The translations under genes were made by a program, and so were the position numbers. The notes below the pieces were generated by a model that searched no databases, was not told the origin of the DNA, and saw only the letters and a program-made list of their open reading frames with translations. 64,000 nt of DNA from Hybos culiciformis. Its lineage: Eukaryota; Arthropoda; Insecta; Diptera; Hybotidae. Positions 34,854 through 48,566 of this stretch are shown piece after piece (the stretch's first letter is position 1; each line of letters starts with the position of its first letter). The stretch covers positions 130,256,732-130,320,731 of the forward strand of contig OZ023273.1 of the NCBI GenBank assembly GCA_964007475.1. The letters run 5' to 3'.

Positions 34854-37340
34854 TTATCATTTCTATTTTTGTTCCATTTTATGATGGAGAAGAACAAAAA
34901 AATGTTTTCTTAAATGTTTTTCTTATTCTGTACTATGTTTCATATACATATATTTTTATGAATTAATTTGAATTTTTACACCTTATACAGTACGTACATT
35001 ATGTAGGTATACACATATACACATAAAAATAACTTCAAAATAAATATAAGTAAAATATATGTGTGTACATCATGAAGTAAAATGTTTTTGACTTAAGGAA
35101 GAATCTATTTAATTTGTTGTTATTTAATATTTTATTTTGGAAAAAATAAAATAAAGATGTGAAGCCAAAAAGGAAGAAAATATTTTTAATATTATAGGAA
35201 ATTGTGCCCATTAGTACATGATTGGCTATATATATATATAACAACAAAGTCTTCAAATATTAAGTTTCTTAAATTAATTATCTTGTTATGTTTTAAAATT
35301 TTCTTTAAATATAGCAATCACTGAGTGTTGTATACATACAGTTTGGATAGATACAACATAGAAAATATATTTTTTACCTTAAAGAATTTAAAATTTTTTA
35401 GATTTTTTTCTTACTTCAATATTGGATAGCTTTAAATTTTCATTTTTAAAAGTATAGGTATTTTTTTTTATTCAATATTTTTATTCTCAGTTTGCCAATT
35501 TTTCTTCTAAAAAGAATATAAATTAGATTAGATCTCATGGATTAAATATTTTTATTTAAAACAACAAAGGACGTGAATTTCCTTTTTCAAAATATGTAGG
35601 TTGAGAACTGTAAAAAAAAATTACTCATAAGTCATAGAACATAATTATGCTCATACCTTTGTCACGACTCGTTCGCCGAGCCAGTTTTAATACCTTATGA
35701 AACAAATGTATTTAAAAACATTTTTTCATAAACTTCAAAACATTGACTTTAAAATAATTAAAATTAATTTGAATAAGAAATTAAATTACGATACTATGAT
35801 AAAAATGCACATTTAAACATTTAAAATATAAAATTTAAAAAGAGTGCAACCATATAAGAAAAAAATTTCCATCAAATTACTATTATTTTAAAATTCTATT
35901 TCGTAATGCTAAGGCCGCACTTAATTTAAAAATCTTTTTTTAAAAAGACATGTTAATTAAAAATTATAATTTATTTTTTCTAAATAATTTCTCCATCAAA
36001 AGTTATCAAAAATAATATAATATTAAATTATCTATTAAAGAAAAATAATTACATATTTAAAAGGAAATCGACTTTCACATAAAAATATATTATAAAATAA
36101 TTGTTTATGTTCAAAAAGAAACGGAACGCATGTAACATAAATTTTCAAGTATACTTTGGAAACTAAGCTAAAGGAAGAAACATACATGACATTGACAATT
36201 TTTTGAATAAAAAAATATATAAAAATCATAGTACATTATCAAACTTCAAGGTGATTCTTATAGAAGCAGAAATAACTCAAATTCATATAATGTAAACGAA
36301 CAAGTTTTTGAGACAGTTTTATAAATTTATCAAAGAAAATTATATAAGAAGAAAATTAAAAAAAAAACTTATATGAACTATTAAAACTATATATATAAAG
36401 TAAGAAAGTGCACTCAAGTGTTTTAAAAAGTTTTCCCTTTTATTTGATTTCTCATATAACAATTTTGAATAACTATTTGTCGTAATTTTCAATATGTTTC
36501 AGTCTATTGATTTGTGATCTAAAATTTAACCAATTTTTTTTATCCCGGAAGTACATTAAAATGATGATTTATTGCGTGTAAAATTTAAGCATGTTTTTTT
36601 TTAAATATTGTTGAATGTTAGAAAGTTCAGAAGAACATCTAAAATTCAATGAGACTTATTCAGAGACAGATGAAATAATATTTAGAACTGAATTAAAATA
36701 AAATTCAATAAGTTCAGATGACTCAATATCGAAATATTAGATTTAACTATATTTACTTGTTAAAATTTAAAAAAAGGTTCAACCTTTTGAAAAAAAAATT
36801 AGTTACTTTTTTATGTTTTATGAAAATTGTTTACCTGTACTTACTACGTTATTTTACCTAACACAGCTAAACATTGAATTAATTTTCATTATACTCATTT
36901 AAATGAATTGCTTAAATACATTTTAGAAACCCAATAATATAGTTCAAAAGAATACACATCCTAACATTATTTTAATATTAAAAAAATGTTTCCACATAGA
37001 GCATTTTAGATTATTAAATTCATGAATTTTAAATGCAATTATGAAAATTAAAAAAAAAAATTAAAAGATATATATCAAAAACTATTACAATGACAGTATA
37101 GGTATACCTACAAAATCTAGTGTTGATGATGGTTTCCAATTGCTTTTTAAATAAAAATAAAAAATAAACAGTCAAAGGAAACAAATTCAAAAGGTATCTA
37201 ATTTATTTATAAAATTTCAATTATTATCAATTCTATATCGGAAGGCGCGCGTATCATTGGATATATATTATATATTTCAAATTCTCATGGGACAAGAAAT
37301 GATTCGTTTCTTTCGCAAATATTTTTATGATTTATATATA
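34854..37340. other. AT-rich stretch without a supported gene
   Basis: No element or gene is supported. A short run of TA repeats lies at about 35228-35240 and a G+C patch, GGAAGGCGCGCG, at about 37240. Confidence 0.4.
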
Positions 37341-37454
<114 letters not shown>

Positions 37455-40120
37455 GCCAGAAAATTAAAAAAAAAACTTTAAGTTACACGATTTTTTTATT
37501 TAAAGTAGTACTCAAAAGGATACAATAAAACTCATTATAATTTGTGAATCGAAGAAAATATATTTTTTATGTCACAAAATTTGTTGTCATTCATATATTT
37601 AACTAAAAATTAAAATCGTCAACAAATTTTCTAACATAAAAAATATTTATTTTCTTCGATAGGAAAATTATACTTATAGTTATAGTTTCTCCTTTTTAGT
37701 ACATATTTAAATAATAAAATCGATTAATTAAATATTTTTTTATCTAAAACTTTTCACTATTTAACTTCCAAATTTAAGTGCTGATTTTAGTTTTGAGAAA
37801 TTTACAATAAATTTGTTATTTTTAGAACATAGTTCGAATTCTTGAAATAAATTGCGGGCTTAGCGAAATTTTCAATTTCCTTTATTCGACGACTAACCAC
37901 GTAGAAATTTCAATCAGAATCTATTTTAAGCCACTGATTGTTCTGAAATTCTGTATGCATTTTACTCGAAATTTAAAATTTTATTATGTCGGTAATGTAG
38001 TTTAAAAAAAATTGTTTAGCTACCGAGTTTGTGTTTTAAATAAAATCGTGTAATAATAAAAATAGAAATTGAAAATAAACTTGAAAATTAGATTAATTTA
38101 TTACTTATCATTGTGGTTCAAATAATGTGATGGTTCAGATAATTTATTTAGATGAGGGTGAAATTTATTTTAGATTTCTTTAATAACTCAAGAAACTCTG
38201 ATTGACTTTTCGGAAATTAAACTATTATACATATACATACTTCTTTACGTTTTTACTTAAATAATATTACATTCATAATAATGAATAATGTATATTTGTT
38301 TTACTCTTCTATAGGTATATCTGAATCAAATAATAAAAAGAATAAAATTTAATTTAGCTATTTATACTCTTTAAGAATTTTTTTTGAAAATAGCAAGAAG
38401 GTAGTTTTATGTCTTATAGATTGAGCAACTAAAATCAAAGCATTTCAATAAAATCTATATAATTTATAGTATATAATATAAGATAATATAACATAAACTC
38501 GAAAACTACTTACTGGATTTTGATGCTGCTTTCACCACTAAACTGATCGTGTTTCGGAAAAAAGTTCAGGCTACTTTCGCTACGTTTTAGTCAAGCAAAT
38601 CCGGAGAAAAGAACAAGGAAGATAAAAATTCTCAGTATGAGAAGAAGACCAATAAGAGTGTCTTAAAAGAATCCGAATGAATCTGTAATTCTATCTATGT
38701 AATACTATAACTACTTTAGAGCAGATCTGATTAAAATATAAAATTCCATTTGTAAAAATTAAAACTTATTTAAGTTAAATATTAGCTTCTCACAATCTGT
38801 TTTTAAAAAAAAAAAATGTATATCCCTATATGTTTTTACTTGTATGAACAATATATTTTTACTAGTATGTTTGTATAATTTTAATTTATACCAAACTTTA
38901 TATAATATATATTTATGTTTTTTACAAGGAATATGTGAAAACGTACTGAAATAAGTTTGCATTCATGGTCTGAGTTCATATTAATAAAATTCTTACTTAA
39001 ATTTAATTAAAATTAAATAATATTTTACATTTATATAAAATTTTTTAATAAATTTTCCTTGCTTTTGTATTAAAAATATTATTTACATATAGGAACTTTT
39101 TCCGTGAATAATAAAAATATTTTGTTTATTTGTATAATATATATATATTTGCTTTTAATGAAAAGGCACTAAATTTGAAATAAGTATTTTTGTTAATAAA
39201 TCGGCCCTGTTAAGTCTTTCTATCAGCTCCATAATATAATATATAAGCCTCAATGATTATACCATAATTTAAACACTATAATGTTGCCGCAAAAACATTT
39301 TTATTGCGTAAAACATTATATAATTTTTACTTTATTTTTTATTTTTTTTTTTTTTTTTCAGGACGATTAAAGTGAAAAATGGTTATAAAGATATAATAAA
39401 AACAAACATGTTGTATATACTTTTTTTTTTTAAGATATACATATTTTAGAAAAGATAAAAATAAATTAACAAGAATACACCATTTTGCTCTAATGTGCAT
39501 ATTAGGATTTACATTTTATATAAAAAAAAAAAATTATGTATTTTATTTTATTTTTTTCATATATTTACATTGAAGAATTATATCACTGATTTTTAAAAGT
39601 CAAAAAAGAAATCTACCAAGTATGTGTACATAATTGAGGTCTGAAAAACCCTTATTTTGTAAAACATGTAAAGTAACAGATGTTGTAAACATTTTGTTAG
39701 TACTATAATAAAGCATAAAATTATTTTATGCAAACAATGAAAAATACCATGTATTTTGTTTTTTTTCATAGATTATTAAAAGAAAAATCCTTTCAAAAAT
39801 ATTTGAAATAAAAAGTTTCCTTATAATTTTTTTTTTTTCTTAAATGTTATTATGAATTTTCATTTAATTAATGATATTTTTAGTGTATTTATTAGATTTT
39901 TGAATTAATTATTTTTTTGTATTCGGGGTTTTGCTTATAGAAACATTTAACCATCTATCTTAATTTTGAGGACATTTATTCATAAAATTATAATACAATT
40001 ATAATTATTAATATCTTTCATAATTATAGAATTAAAGAGTTTTAATTCAAACAAATTCAAAATAATTCAATGCATCTATTTTGTAATTTAAGAAATAAGA
40101 AAACTATAGTTGTTTTGCAA
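37455..40120. other. AT-rich stretch with one repeat-like fragment
   Basis: At 38497-38700 the sequence AACTCGAAAACTACTTACTG, then GATTTTGATGCTGCTTTCAC, resembles a dispersed sequence I recall from many insect genomes (usually ending in GATTTTGATGCGGTTTT). Its element type is uncertain. The rest is AT-rich with no supported gene. Confidence 0.35.
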
Positions 40121-40306
40121 CTATGTATGCCTACAAAAACATTGTGAGTATAAATTTTGATCCATTGAAGATAGTAGTTGAATGTATTGGTGAAATTTTA
40201 TTACTTTATTAATTGTCAATTTACTATCTTCTCTACTAGCAGGATTTAAATCAAGACATTTGAGAAGATAGTTGACTGGATAGTCACAGTCAGAAAAAAA
40301 GAACAA
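40121..40306 (-). CDS. Uncertain ORF next to an ACTATC-rich segment
   Basis: A 61-codon frame (starting at an alternative codon) with residue use less AT-biased than neighbours: NYLLKCLDLNPASREDSKLT and KFHQYIQLLSSMDQNLYSQC. Upstream on the minus strand, TTCTTTTTTTCTGACTGTGA, ending CTATCCAG, could be an acceptor. The word ACTATC(C/T), or its complement, recurs at least eight times between 40160 and 40545, so this may be part of an unrecognised repeat and not a gene. Confidence 0.2.
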   Translation of the reverse strand: MFFFSDCDYPVNYLLKCLDLNPASREDSKLTINKVIKFHQYIQLLSSMDQNLYSQCFCRHT

Positions 40307-40824
40307 ATATTTTTCTTTTACTTTAACAATACAAAATTAAAAATTGTATACCTTGTTTTTTTTTTATCACTGTACTAAAAAAAAACAAAAAAATTTAATA
40401 CAAAAAAATGAAAACATGATAAAAATCTTGATAGAAATCAGGATAGTAAAAAGACACTCAATCAACTATCTTCTTACAAACACAGATAAAAAACACATAC
40501 AATGATCAGTTTACTATCCAGTTTACTATCCAGTCTAATCTCTGCGTAAGACAAAAATAAAAAGATTTCATTAGTACTAGGGTTTCTAATCTATTTGATT
40601 ATCCGGATATCGAATACATAAAAAATAAATTATCCGGATAATCCGGATATCCGGATATCCGGATAATTGAAATAAATAATAAAAAATATTTTTTAATTTG
40701 CGGTCTTTAATTCAAAATATCAAAAATAGTAACAAATAATAGAATAATAATAAAAGGAGAATTATTAATAAATTTAATTAATGAATAAATGAAATGATTA
40801 AATGAAATAAAGTAATAAATTAAA

Positions 40825-40996
40825 TTATTTTTTCATTTTATAAAAACAATTTTTATAATTATTTAAATAGATGGAAGCTTTCAGCAATGTTGTACTTCCT
40901 TCATTTTGCTTCTCAACATGGGTAATTGAAGAAATCGCATCGTCAAGTTGTTTCTGCAGTGACGCAATCGCATCGTCAAGTTGTTTCTGCACTATT
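40825..40996 (-). pseudogene. Coding remnant inside the hAT element
   Basis: An open minus frame of about 56 codons contains an 11-residue direct repeat (QKQLDDAIASL, then QKQLDDAISSI) from a 33-bp tandem duplication. It continues THVEKQNEGSTTLLKASIYL and then stops. The heptad-like spacing suggests a helical or coiled-coil segment. Across the foldback, at 41710-41648 in the same orientation, another short run reads GNHWETIESEDDEILNSLV and stops. Both could be pieces of one transposon ORF split by the foldback. Transposase identity is not demonstrated. Confidence 0.35.
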
Positions 40997-41018
40997 CACT
41001 GTTTTGACAGTCCCTCCG

Positions 41019-41626
41019 TGGCCATTTATGGAACGTAGGAGAACATATAAAATTTTTTTTTTCGTGAAATTTGTATGAAAATATGCGATTTGAAATTTTA
41101 TTTAAGTTATAATTAATTAGTTAATTAATAAAAATGAATAGAAAAAATTTTGAGGTCTGCGGAATATCATTAGCAAACAATTCTATAGGTAGAAATATTT
41201 CCATGCATTACTTTTTCATCCAAAATAATTCAAAATATAAAAACCCTAACAAAAAAAAAAAAATTAAGTACAATTTTCAGTTCATAACAAATATAAAAAT
41301 GTAAAAAAAATTTATTATTGGAAATTCTCATACATTTGGAGTCTAAATAATATTGGTAAGTTTTTCAAATTTAAATTAAAAATAGTTCTTTTTTTTATAC
41401 ACTTTTTGATTTTGAATTATTTTGGATGAAAAAGTAATGCATGGAAATATTTCTACCTATAGAATTGTTTGCTAATGATATTCCGCAGACCTCAAAATTT
41501 TTTCTATTCATTTTTATTAATTAACTAATTAATTATAACTTAAATAAAATTTCAAATCGCATATTTTCATACAAATTTCACGAAAAAAAAAATTTTATAT
41601 GTTCTCCTACGTTCCATAAATGGCCA
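41019..41626. mobile_element. Foldback element with 218-bp arms nested in the hAT copy
   Basis: The left arm 41019-41236 and the right arm 41409-41626 are inverted and nearly identical over their whole length, from TGGCCATTTATGGAACGTAG to ATCCAAAATAATTCAAAAT. The 172-bp spacer is AT-rich. No target duplication is obvious. It has no coding capacity. A transcript across it would form a long hairpin. Confidence 0.85.
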
Positions 41627-42339
41627 TAGGCGGCGCTATTTGGACATTTAAACAAGTGAATTTAGAATTTCATCATCTTCACTTTCAATAGTTTCCCAAT
41701 GATTTCCTCAAAGGTTACTATGTGAGCAAATTTTGAATGTTCTTTAAAAAAAATGCATTCTTTTTTATTTAAAATAGTAAGCTTATTTACAAAATAAAGG
41801 GTATTATAATATCCGGATAATTGCAAAAAAATATCCGGATAATCGAATAGTTAAAATGTGTCGAATAATCCGTATAGTTCGATATCCGGATATCCGGATT
41901 AGAAACCCTAATTAGTACATATATAAAATATTGTAAAATGTCGAAAAACAATGTGAGAAATTCTCAATTTACTTTCGTAAATAAAATTATTCATACATTT
42001 TTTTAAATGTCAATTTAGTACGAAAATTATGAAATCATAATTTATTCCATGGATTTATATTTTTCTTGAATTTTATATGAATAAAATAAATACTACTGTT
42101 TTAAAATAATTTTAAATTTTTGAAATAATTACTAATATTACTTAATATTATTAATTATAATGAAATTCGTGATTTTTTGAAGATGTTTATGATAACAGTT
42201 CAAGTACTAACACTCTTTTTTAAATATGTATTTATCATAAACAAAATATATCTAGACTTGCATTGAAAGAAAAAAAATTCAGCACAAAATTGAAAACATA
42301 TGAGTGGGCTTTTTTGAACGTAATTTTTTTTTTGTAGTA

Positions 42340-42414
42340 AACTTTTGTATGGGTATAAATATAAATATTTATATTTAAACTTTTGTATAGGTTTAAATAT
42401 AAATATTTATATTC
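42340..42414 (+). repeat. 38-bp tandem duplication
   Basis: AACTTTTGTATGGGTATAAA begins the first copy at 42340. AACTTTTGTATAGGTTTAAA begins the second at 42378. Both end in TATAAATATTTATATT. Confidence 0.75.
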
Positions 42415-44439
42415 ACAAAATACATAAAATGCTGAAACTGAAAATCTACCAGACAAGACAAGACAAAATTATTTCGCGGCAGAAATTCAATAAATTGATA
42501 TTATTTTCTGGTTTATGAATAATCTAATTTATTTCAATTTCAATTTTTTTGTTACAAGTATGTGTGTATATATGAAATTACTTTGTTTTTTTTTTGTTTA
42601 TTAAAAATGTAACATAAATACCTAATTTGGTTTTAGAATTTTCTTAGTATTATTTTTTTTCTTTATACTATCCTCGTGATTTTACTTTACTGTGTACATA
42701 CTTTCTGAAATTTTATTATGTTTTTTTCTTTCTTGCAAATAAATTTATTTTTAATTTAATTTAAATAAAAGTTAATGATAATAATATTTAGGTATTAGAA
42801 GTTTTTATTTATTGCTGCACGGATACTCTTATACTCATTCCCTAAATTTTACAAAAAATAACAACAAATTTAAACAAAATTAATGTCAGAAAACATATGA
42901 GTGGGACTTTTTGATTTCAAAATCTGCTGAAAAAATAATCTTAAAATCCCATATGAAAAAAAGAGAAAAAAGATGATATTGCCAGTCTATATCTATTTCG
43001 TCTATGGTATTTATAGATATAAATATATACCAAATTATGATCTTCTGATAGGAAAATGATTAAGACATAAACAGTAACTTTTTTATTTACTTGTTCATTT
43101 AATATTTGGATCAAATAAATTTTTAGTTTTAGTTTTCTAAAAAATTTATACATCTTATATAAATATTTACAGATAAGAATATTTCCTGCTTGCATTTACT
43201 TACGTAAATATAATTCTGTTTTGTACATTATTTTATTTAAATTCTTGTTTTATACTGCAATCCAATTATTATTTTATGAAACGATATTGGTTTTTTTTTT
43301 TGTTAAATGCAGTTTTATTGCAATAATTTAAATGTAAAACGTATTCATAGGAAAGAAAAACTTTATTTTGTTTTTGACTTCTATTAAGTATAATTTTCAT
43401 ATTGAAGTGCCGCAAATATAATGTGTTTTTAATTTTTTTATTCATTTACTATTTAACTGTCTATAACCAAAATATTGTATTTTAGATATTGACAGCGAAT
43501 AAATATTTTAGCGGATAATAAACACTTTTTTTTTTTTTCGATAATAGTGACTTATAAAGAACCAAATTTTATAAGTGTATATATAAATTGTTTTTTAACT
43601 AAATTCGTGATATAAGAACATCAGTTCCCAAATTTGGACGTCCAGAATGCGATTCGTCAATATTTGAATCACGAAATTGGCTCGTGACAAACCCCTCGAT
43701 TATATTAGAAGTATAATTTAAAAGTTAAAAAAGTATAAAATAATTGATGCAAAAGTTTCGAAAAATTTAAATTATTTAATGTTTTCCAAACCTTAAATAA
43801 AGTTTAAAGTTGAAAATTTGTTTTGGGTTAAATGATATAATTAATCATAACTATTAAAATTATTAACTTTGACGTTACTTAGAACTTATTATTTTATATT
43901 ATTTTAAAAAGAAAAGAAAAATTGTTAAAAAAATATATCTGAGTCTCGGGACACACGGAAAAGTGAAACTTCATGGCAAGTAGTATTTTCTGGGGAGGCT
44001 AAATAAATATTTAAAATGGCCAAGTGCATATAAGACATGACGCCAATCGATTTTTTAGACGGCGACTACTTGATTTGTCCTTCGACTGCTGCGGCCAGTC
44101 GGCTTAAAATAACTTGTTTTGGGGGAATTCGGCGGCTTAGAAAAATTTGAAAAAAAAAAAAAATTAAAAACCAGCGACTACTTAGAGATAAAAACATTTA
44201 AATATTCTAAAATACTTTTTAAGCTCAAAAAGTTTAGTGGCATAATGGCTTTTAAATTATTTCAAAATGGCTAGAATTATGGCTGCATGGCAACACTGAT
44301 TGCCAGATGATTTCTACTATATTTTAAGCTGTAAACACAATTCCGGTTACAACTATATTATTAGCGACAATAATGTATGACAAAACAGCAGCGTGGCTTA
44401 AATCATGTTTTCTTTTTGTTGCCCGAATAGTTTAACCTA

Positions 44440-44760
44440 AAATAACTTTTTCAAATATGCCTGAAAAATTTCATGTTTATTAGTACTTCTTCTGAAAAGG
44501 AATTGGAATAAAAATATTCTACATGCATTGCATTAATGGAATTTAATGGCAAAAATAATTTATACTAACAACTCAATTACAAATTAGTTCAAAAAAAAAA
44601 TCTGTTTTAGTTGAAAGAGCATTTTCAAATATGTTTGCAATATTTGAGATTAGTATTTCTTCCAAAAAGTAATTGTAATAAAAATATTCCTCCTGCAATT
44701 TATTAGTGTAATTTAATGTCAAAAATAAATTACACTAACAAACTAAAAAAATTACATTAA
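44440..44760 (+). repeat. Diverged tandem duplication, about 173-bp period
   Basis: Two copies (about 44440-44585 and 44615-44760) share CTTTTTCAAATATG, ATTAGTA(C/T)TTCTTC, AATAAAAATATTC and the end AATTTAATG(G/T)CAAAAATAA. Only two copies are clear. Confidence 0.6.
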
Positions 44761-45060
44761 GAAAAATAAATTATCTACATTATTCTGAACATTTTTATTC
44801 AGAATACATATTTGTATTCCAAAAACTTTTTGAAAATTAGCACTAATAATTAATAAATGAAATATTTTTTATTCAATAATTTAAAATAAATTTAATTTTC
44901 CTTTCAATCGAAAAAAAAAAGTATTTTCGACTTTAATTCTGAGCCAATATAGAGTATGTTATTGCGCTGATAAGATTCATTAAGTTGCTAGCGGCTGTCG
45001 GTTTTATCATCAGCTGACACATAAATTTTTTCTTTTTTCTTGTTTTTTTGCCTTTTTTTT

Positions 45061-45123
45061 GACAATAATCGAGGCATTTTTGACAATAAACGAGGCATTT
45101 TTGACAATAAACGAGGCATTTTT
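45061..45123 (+). repeat. 21-bp minisatellite, three units
   Basis: GACAATAAACGAGGCATTTT plus T is repeated at 45061, 45082 and 45103. The first unit has one substitution (AATAATC). A fourth unit starts (GACAC) and diverges. Confidence 0.85.
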
Positions 45124-48100
45124 GACACTTACATTTTTTTCACTCTCAATCACAATGCCTCTAAAGAAGTTTCACTTCAAAAAACTTTCATGAAATAAAA
45201 TATTATTTCGTGTGGATCCAACAAAAATTATATTTTTATATAAAAATAACAATGAATGAAAAAGCTTTTCCCCATTTTCTTATCGAATAGGCACACTTAC
45301 ATAAATTTACGTACATATAATCTGACGTCATGAATTCGTATAAATTTACACCAAAATAAGATTTCAGCTGTTCAACAAAACAAAGTTAAAAATGTATGCT
45401 TGCTGAATTTTTTTCTTCCATTCATATTTAGTTTACATCGCAACATTAAATGATAACATTATAAATTTATTTTCAATCGATAGCGGATTTTTTTATTTTT
45501 TATTTCATTATACGTTTTTTCGAACTAAAAATCAGGTAGACAATAAAAAATAAAAAATATCTGTGGTTTGAATCTGGTGGCGATGTATAGAATATCGTAT
45601 AAGAACTGTATAATAAGTGGAATAAAATGTTTGGTTACTAATTCGATCAATGAAATACAATTTTTACAGTTTACATAAGAAAAACATAACATTGTTAGAG
45701 CATCTTATATTAGAAAAATAACTTTTACGTTATTTTTAACATAGTTTTCATTATTGAATGATATGGAGATCAAATTTTTCTATGAATGCAAAAAGATTTC
45801 ATGAAATTCACAAGACTGGTGGTGTTCGTGGTTGGTCAGTAGAGTTTGTGAAAAATAAAAACTCATTAATGTCAATAAATTGTTTTATGGCATCGCCAAT
45901 GCACTGAAAATGTGATATGTACATTTACCGCAAATAAACTCTCTCTTATATATATTTTTGTTTCATATTTTAATATTAAAAAATTTTTAATATTCAAAAA
46001 ATTTCAGTTAAATAATTTAAAAAAAAATCTGAAAATGTAAATATAATTTCTTTTTGTAACGGAAATGAAAGAATTATAATTTGCATAGTGCATATAAAGA
46101 ACTTATAAATTAATGCAGTTTAAAATTTGCGCCGTAGAATAATTTTCTAACATTCATTTTCCTATATTTACAATAAAACAAAATATTAATCGATGAAAAA
46201 AGCTTTAAAGTATTAAGGTTATTATAAAGTTAACTTATTACTTCATTGTCGTATATAACATAATTAAACTACATTTTGCTCTTAAAAAATATATCTGAAC
46301 TTACCAAGAAAAAAGATTAAATAAATTTTGAAAGAATAAACAAAAATATTTGTAATCTGATTCCAAACAAAATTCCAGAAATAATTTTTATTTTCCTGGA
46401 AATGACTTTAACTATTATATCCAATTAAAATATTATAATTAACCATAACATAAATCAAAATAACCGCAAAACGAAGTGACTTACATGCATGAAAATATGG
46501 ACATTATTTTCCTGTATTTTGGCTGAAAATTTGATATATTTACTACCCTCTCAATTGATTTTTTTTACAAAATTGGTTCAGTTTTTACTTCTGTAGGTGT
46601 TTTGTTTGTATACAAATTTTTAACATGTTTTTAAGAAGTCATATGAATTTAATATAAAATTAAATTACTTATCATAAGAAATATATATACAACACAGAAC
46701 ACAACATGTACGGACTTCCGACTCTATATATATTATACATAACTAGATGAAATCCATGATATGTTTTCCATACTAAAACATATCAGAGCAGAGTTACATA
46801 TCTGTTTTTCGCTGTTATAGATTTTATTGATATAATGTTAGATAAAACATATCTCCTGGTTATGTTAAGAAGTAACAGCTAAAAAAAATAATGTAAATAA
46901 ATTAAACATATATAAGTATTTATTTAGTAAACGCTTTAAAAACTGAACATCAAACTTTTTTTTAATTTTATGCTTTTGTTTTTATTATTATTGATCGTTT
47001 TTGATATTTTGCCCCAAAAAATATAAATATAAATGTACTATAGTAAACAAATATAATAAATTTTATTAAATAGAATATTAATATCTATATACAAAACGTA
47101 TCTGAGTAATATTTAAGATAAAAATGCTTTTATCCAAAAAGTCCTAAAATATAAAAATAAAAGTACCTACATACTTAAAAAAATAATATACCCAAAAAAA
47201 AATATTGTGAATGAACTTTTTTTTTTGTTTTTAATGCTGAAATTAAAATTTCATTAGATATTAAACATTTAATTTAATATAATATTTTTTGATTTTATGT
47301 CCTTGGTATAATATATAAAATCCTAAATTCTTGTTTTTATATAAGAAACTTTTTATTTTTTTTTTTTTAAAGGTAACACATTTTTAAATTTTTTTTTCTT
47401 TAAAAAAAAATTTATAAATGGACAAGCAAGATATATGTGTATCCTTTTTTGATGTTCTGAAAAAAAATATATGCTTGGATATATCCAAATCCAAACAAAG
47501 AATATATATAGATATATATATATATATAGACAGGAAATACAACATTATTATGCTTTGCAACAGTTTATATTTTGAATTTGAACAATAGGTTGCGCCGACC
47601 TCCGAATTGCTGAAAAACTCACGAGATATTTTCGAATACTGAAAATATTGTGAATACGTTATTTATTTCAAAGGACAAACATGGTCAGCACATCACATTC
47701 ATTTATTACATATAACATATTCACTCTTGCTTAGTTTAAAAAGGAGTTTTAGATTAAAAATCCTGTCCATTTATGAAATTTTTGTTTTTGATTTAATTTT
47801 CATAATTAATTATAAAAAATAATGATTATTTTATGTTAATTTTGTATGATAATATATTTTAGATATGATTTGGAAAATTAATAAAAAAAATTTAAAAAAT
47901 ATAACATTATTATTATTGGCGAAGCAAAGTAAAATGATTCATTTTTTTTAAAACTTAAAGTAAACACAGCGTATAGTAAGGTTTCCAAATCCATGTTCAA
48001 AATATTTAGAAATTGCTCCAAGAATATGAACAAGTAAACCAATATATTAAATCAATTTGGTTAGGGGGTGTATGTATATTAAGCATACCTGTAATATTTT

Positions 48101-48566
48101 ATTATATATAATGAAAAGAAATGCATAATATTTCTTTTAATTTTTGTTGACTGAATATATTTCTTTACTCTAATATGTACTGTATAACCCTTCAATAATT
48201 TTGTCTGAATGCACATTTATTCAATTTATTATATTGTTGTTTTTTATATTATATTTTTTTTTCTTAAAAAATACAAGTATTATTTTCAATATAGTTTTCC
48301 AGATCTTAATTCATTAGTTCATTACATGCTCTATAAAGAATGAATACAATGCTTTATTGGTAAATGACTTTGAAATATATATACATATATAAAATGATAA
48401 GTTAAGAAGTGAAATGTATAAGTGAAGAGCCAGTATAATAAAAGAAAATCATATATTGGCAAAATAATATTCTTTTAAGACGTTCTTTTGTATCGTCTTC
48501 TTTATAGTTCATTGAAGTATAATTATTGTGATTTGAAGCTACAAATTCAGCAAAAAAATAATAAAA

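Larger units (their letters stand above)
40578..41910. mobile_element. hAT-type element (1333 bp) with an exact 8-bp target duplication
   Basis: The ends TAGGGTTTCTAATC and GATTAGAAACCCTA are perfect inverted repeats over 14 bp. They are flanked by ATTAGTAC on both sides (40570-40577 and 41911-41918). Subterminal regions are packed with ATCCGGAT palindromes. On the minus strand it holds coding-like remnants (see 40825-40996), and a large foldback has inserted in the middle. It is probably a formerly coding or derived hAT copy, now dead. Confidence 0.85.
41919..48566. other. AT-rich stretch with several small tandem repeats
   Basis: No supported gene. G+C-richer patches at 43620-43700 and 43940-44330 are unexplained; the latter includes GACGGCGACTACTTG, GCTGCGGCCAGTCGGC and TGGCAACACTGATTGCCAG. 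Frames at 42235-42456 and 42941-43195 look random. At 45321-45350 an isolated CTGACGTCATGAATTC occurs. Confidence 0.35.
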
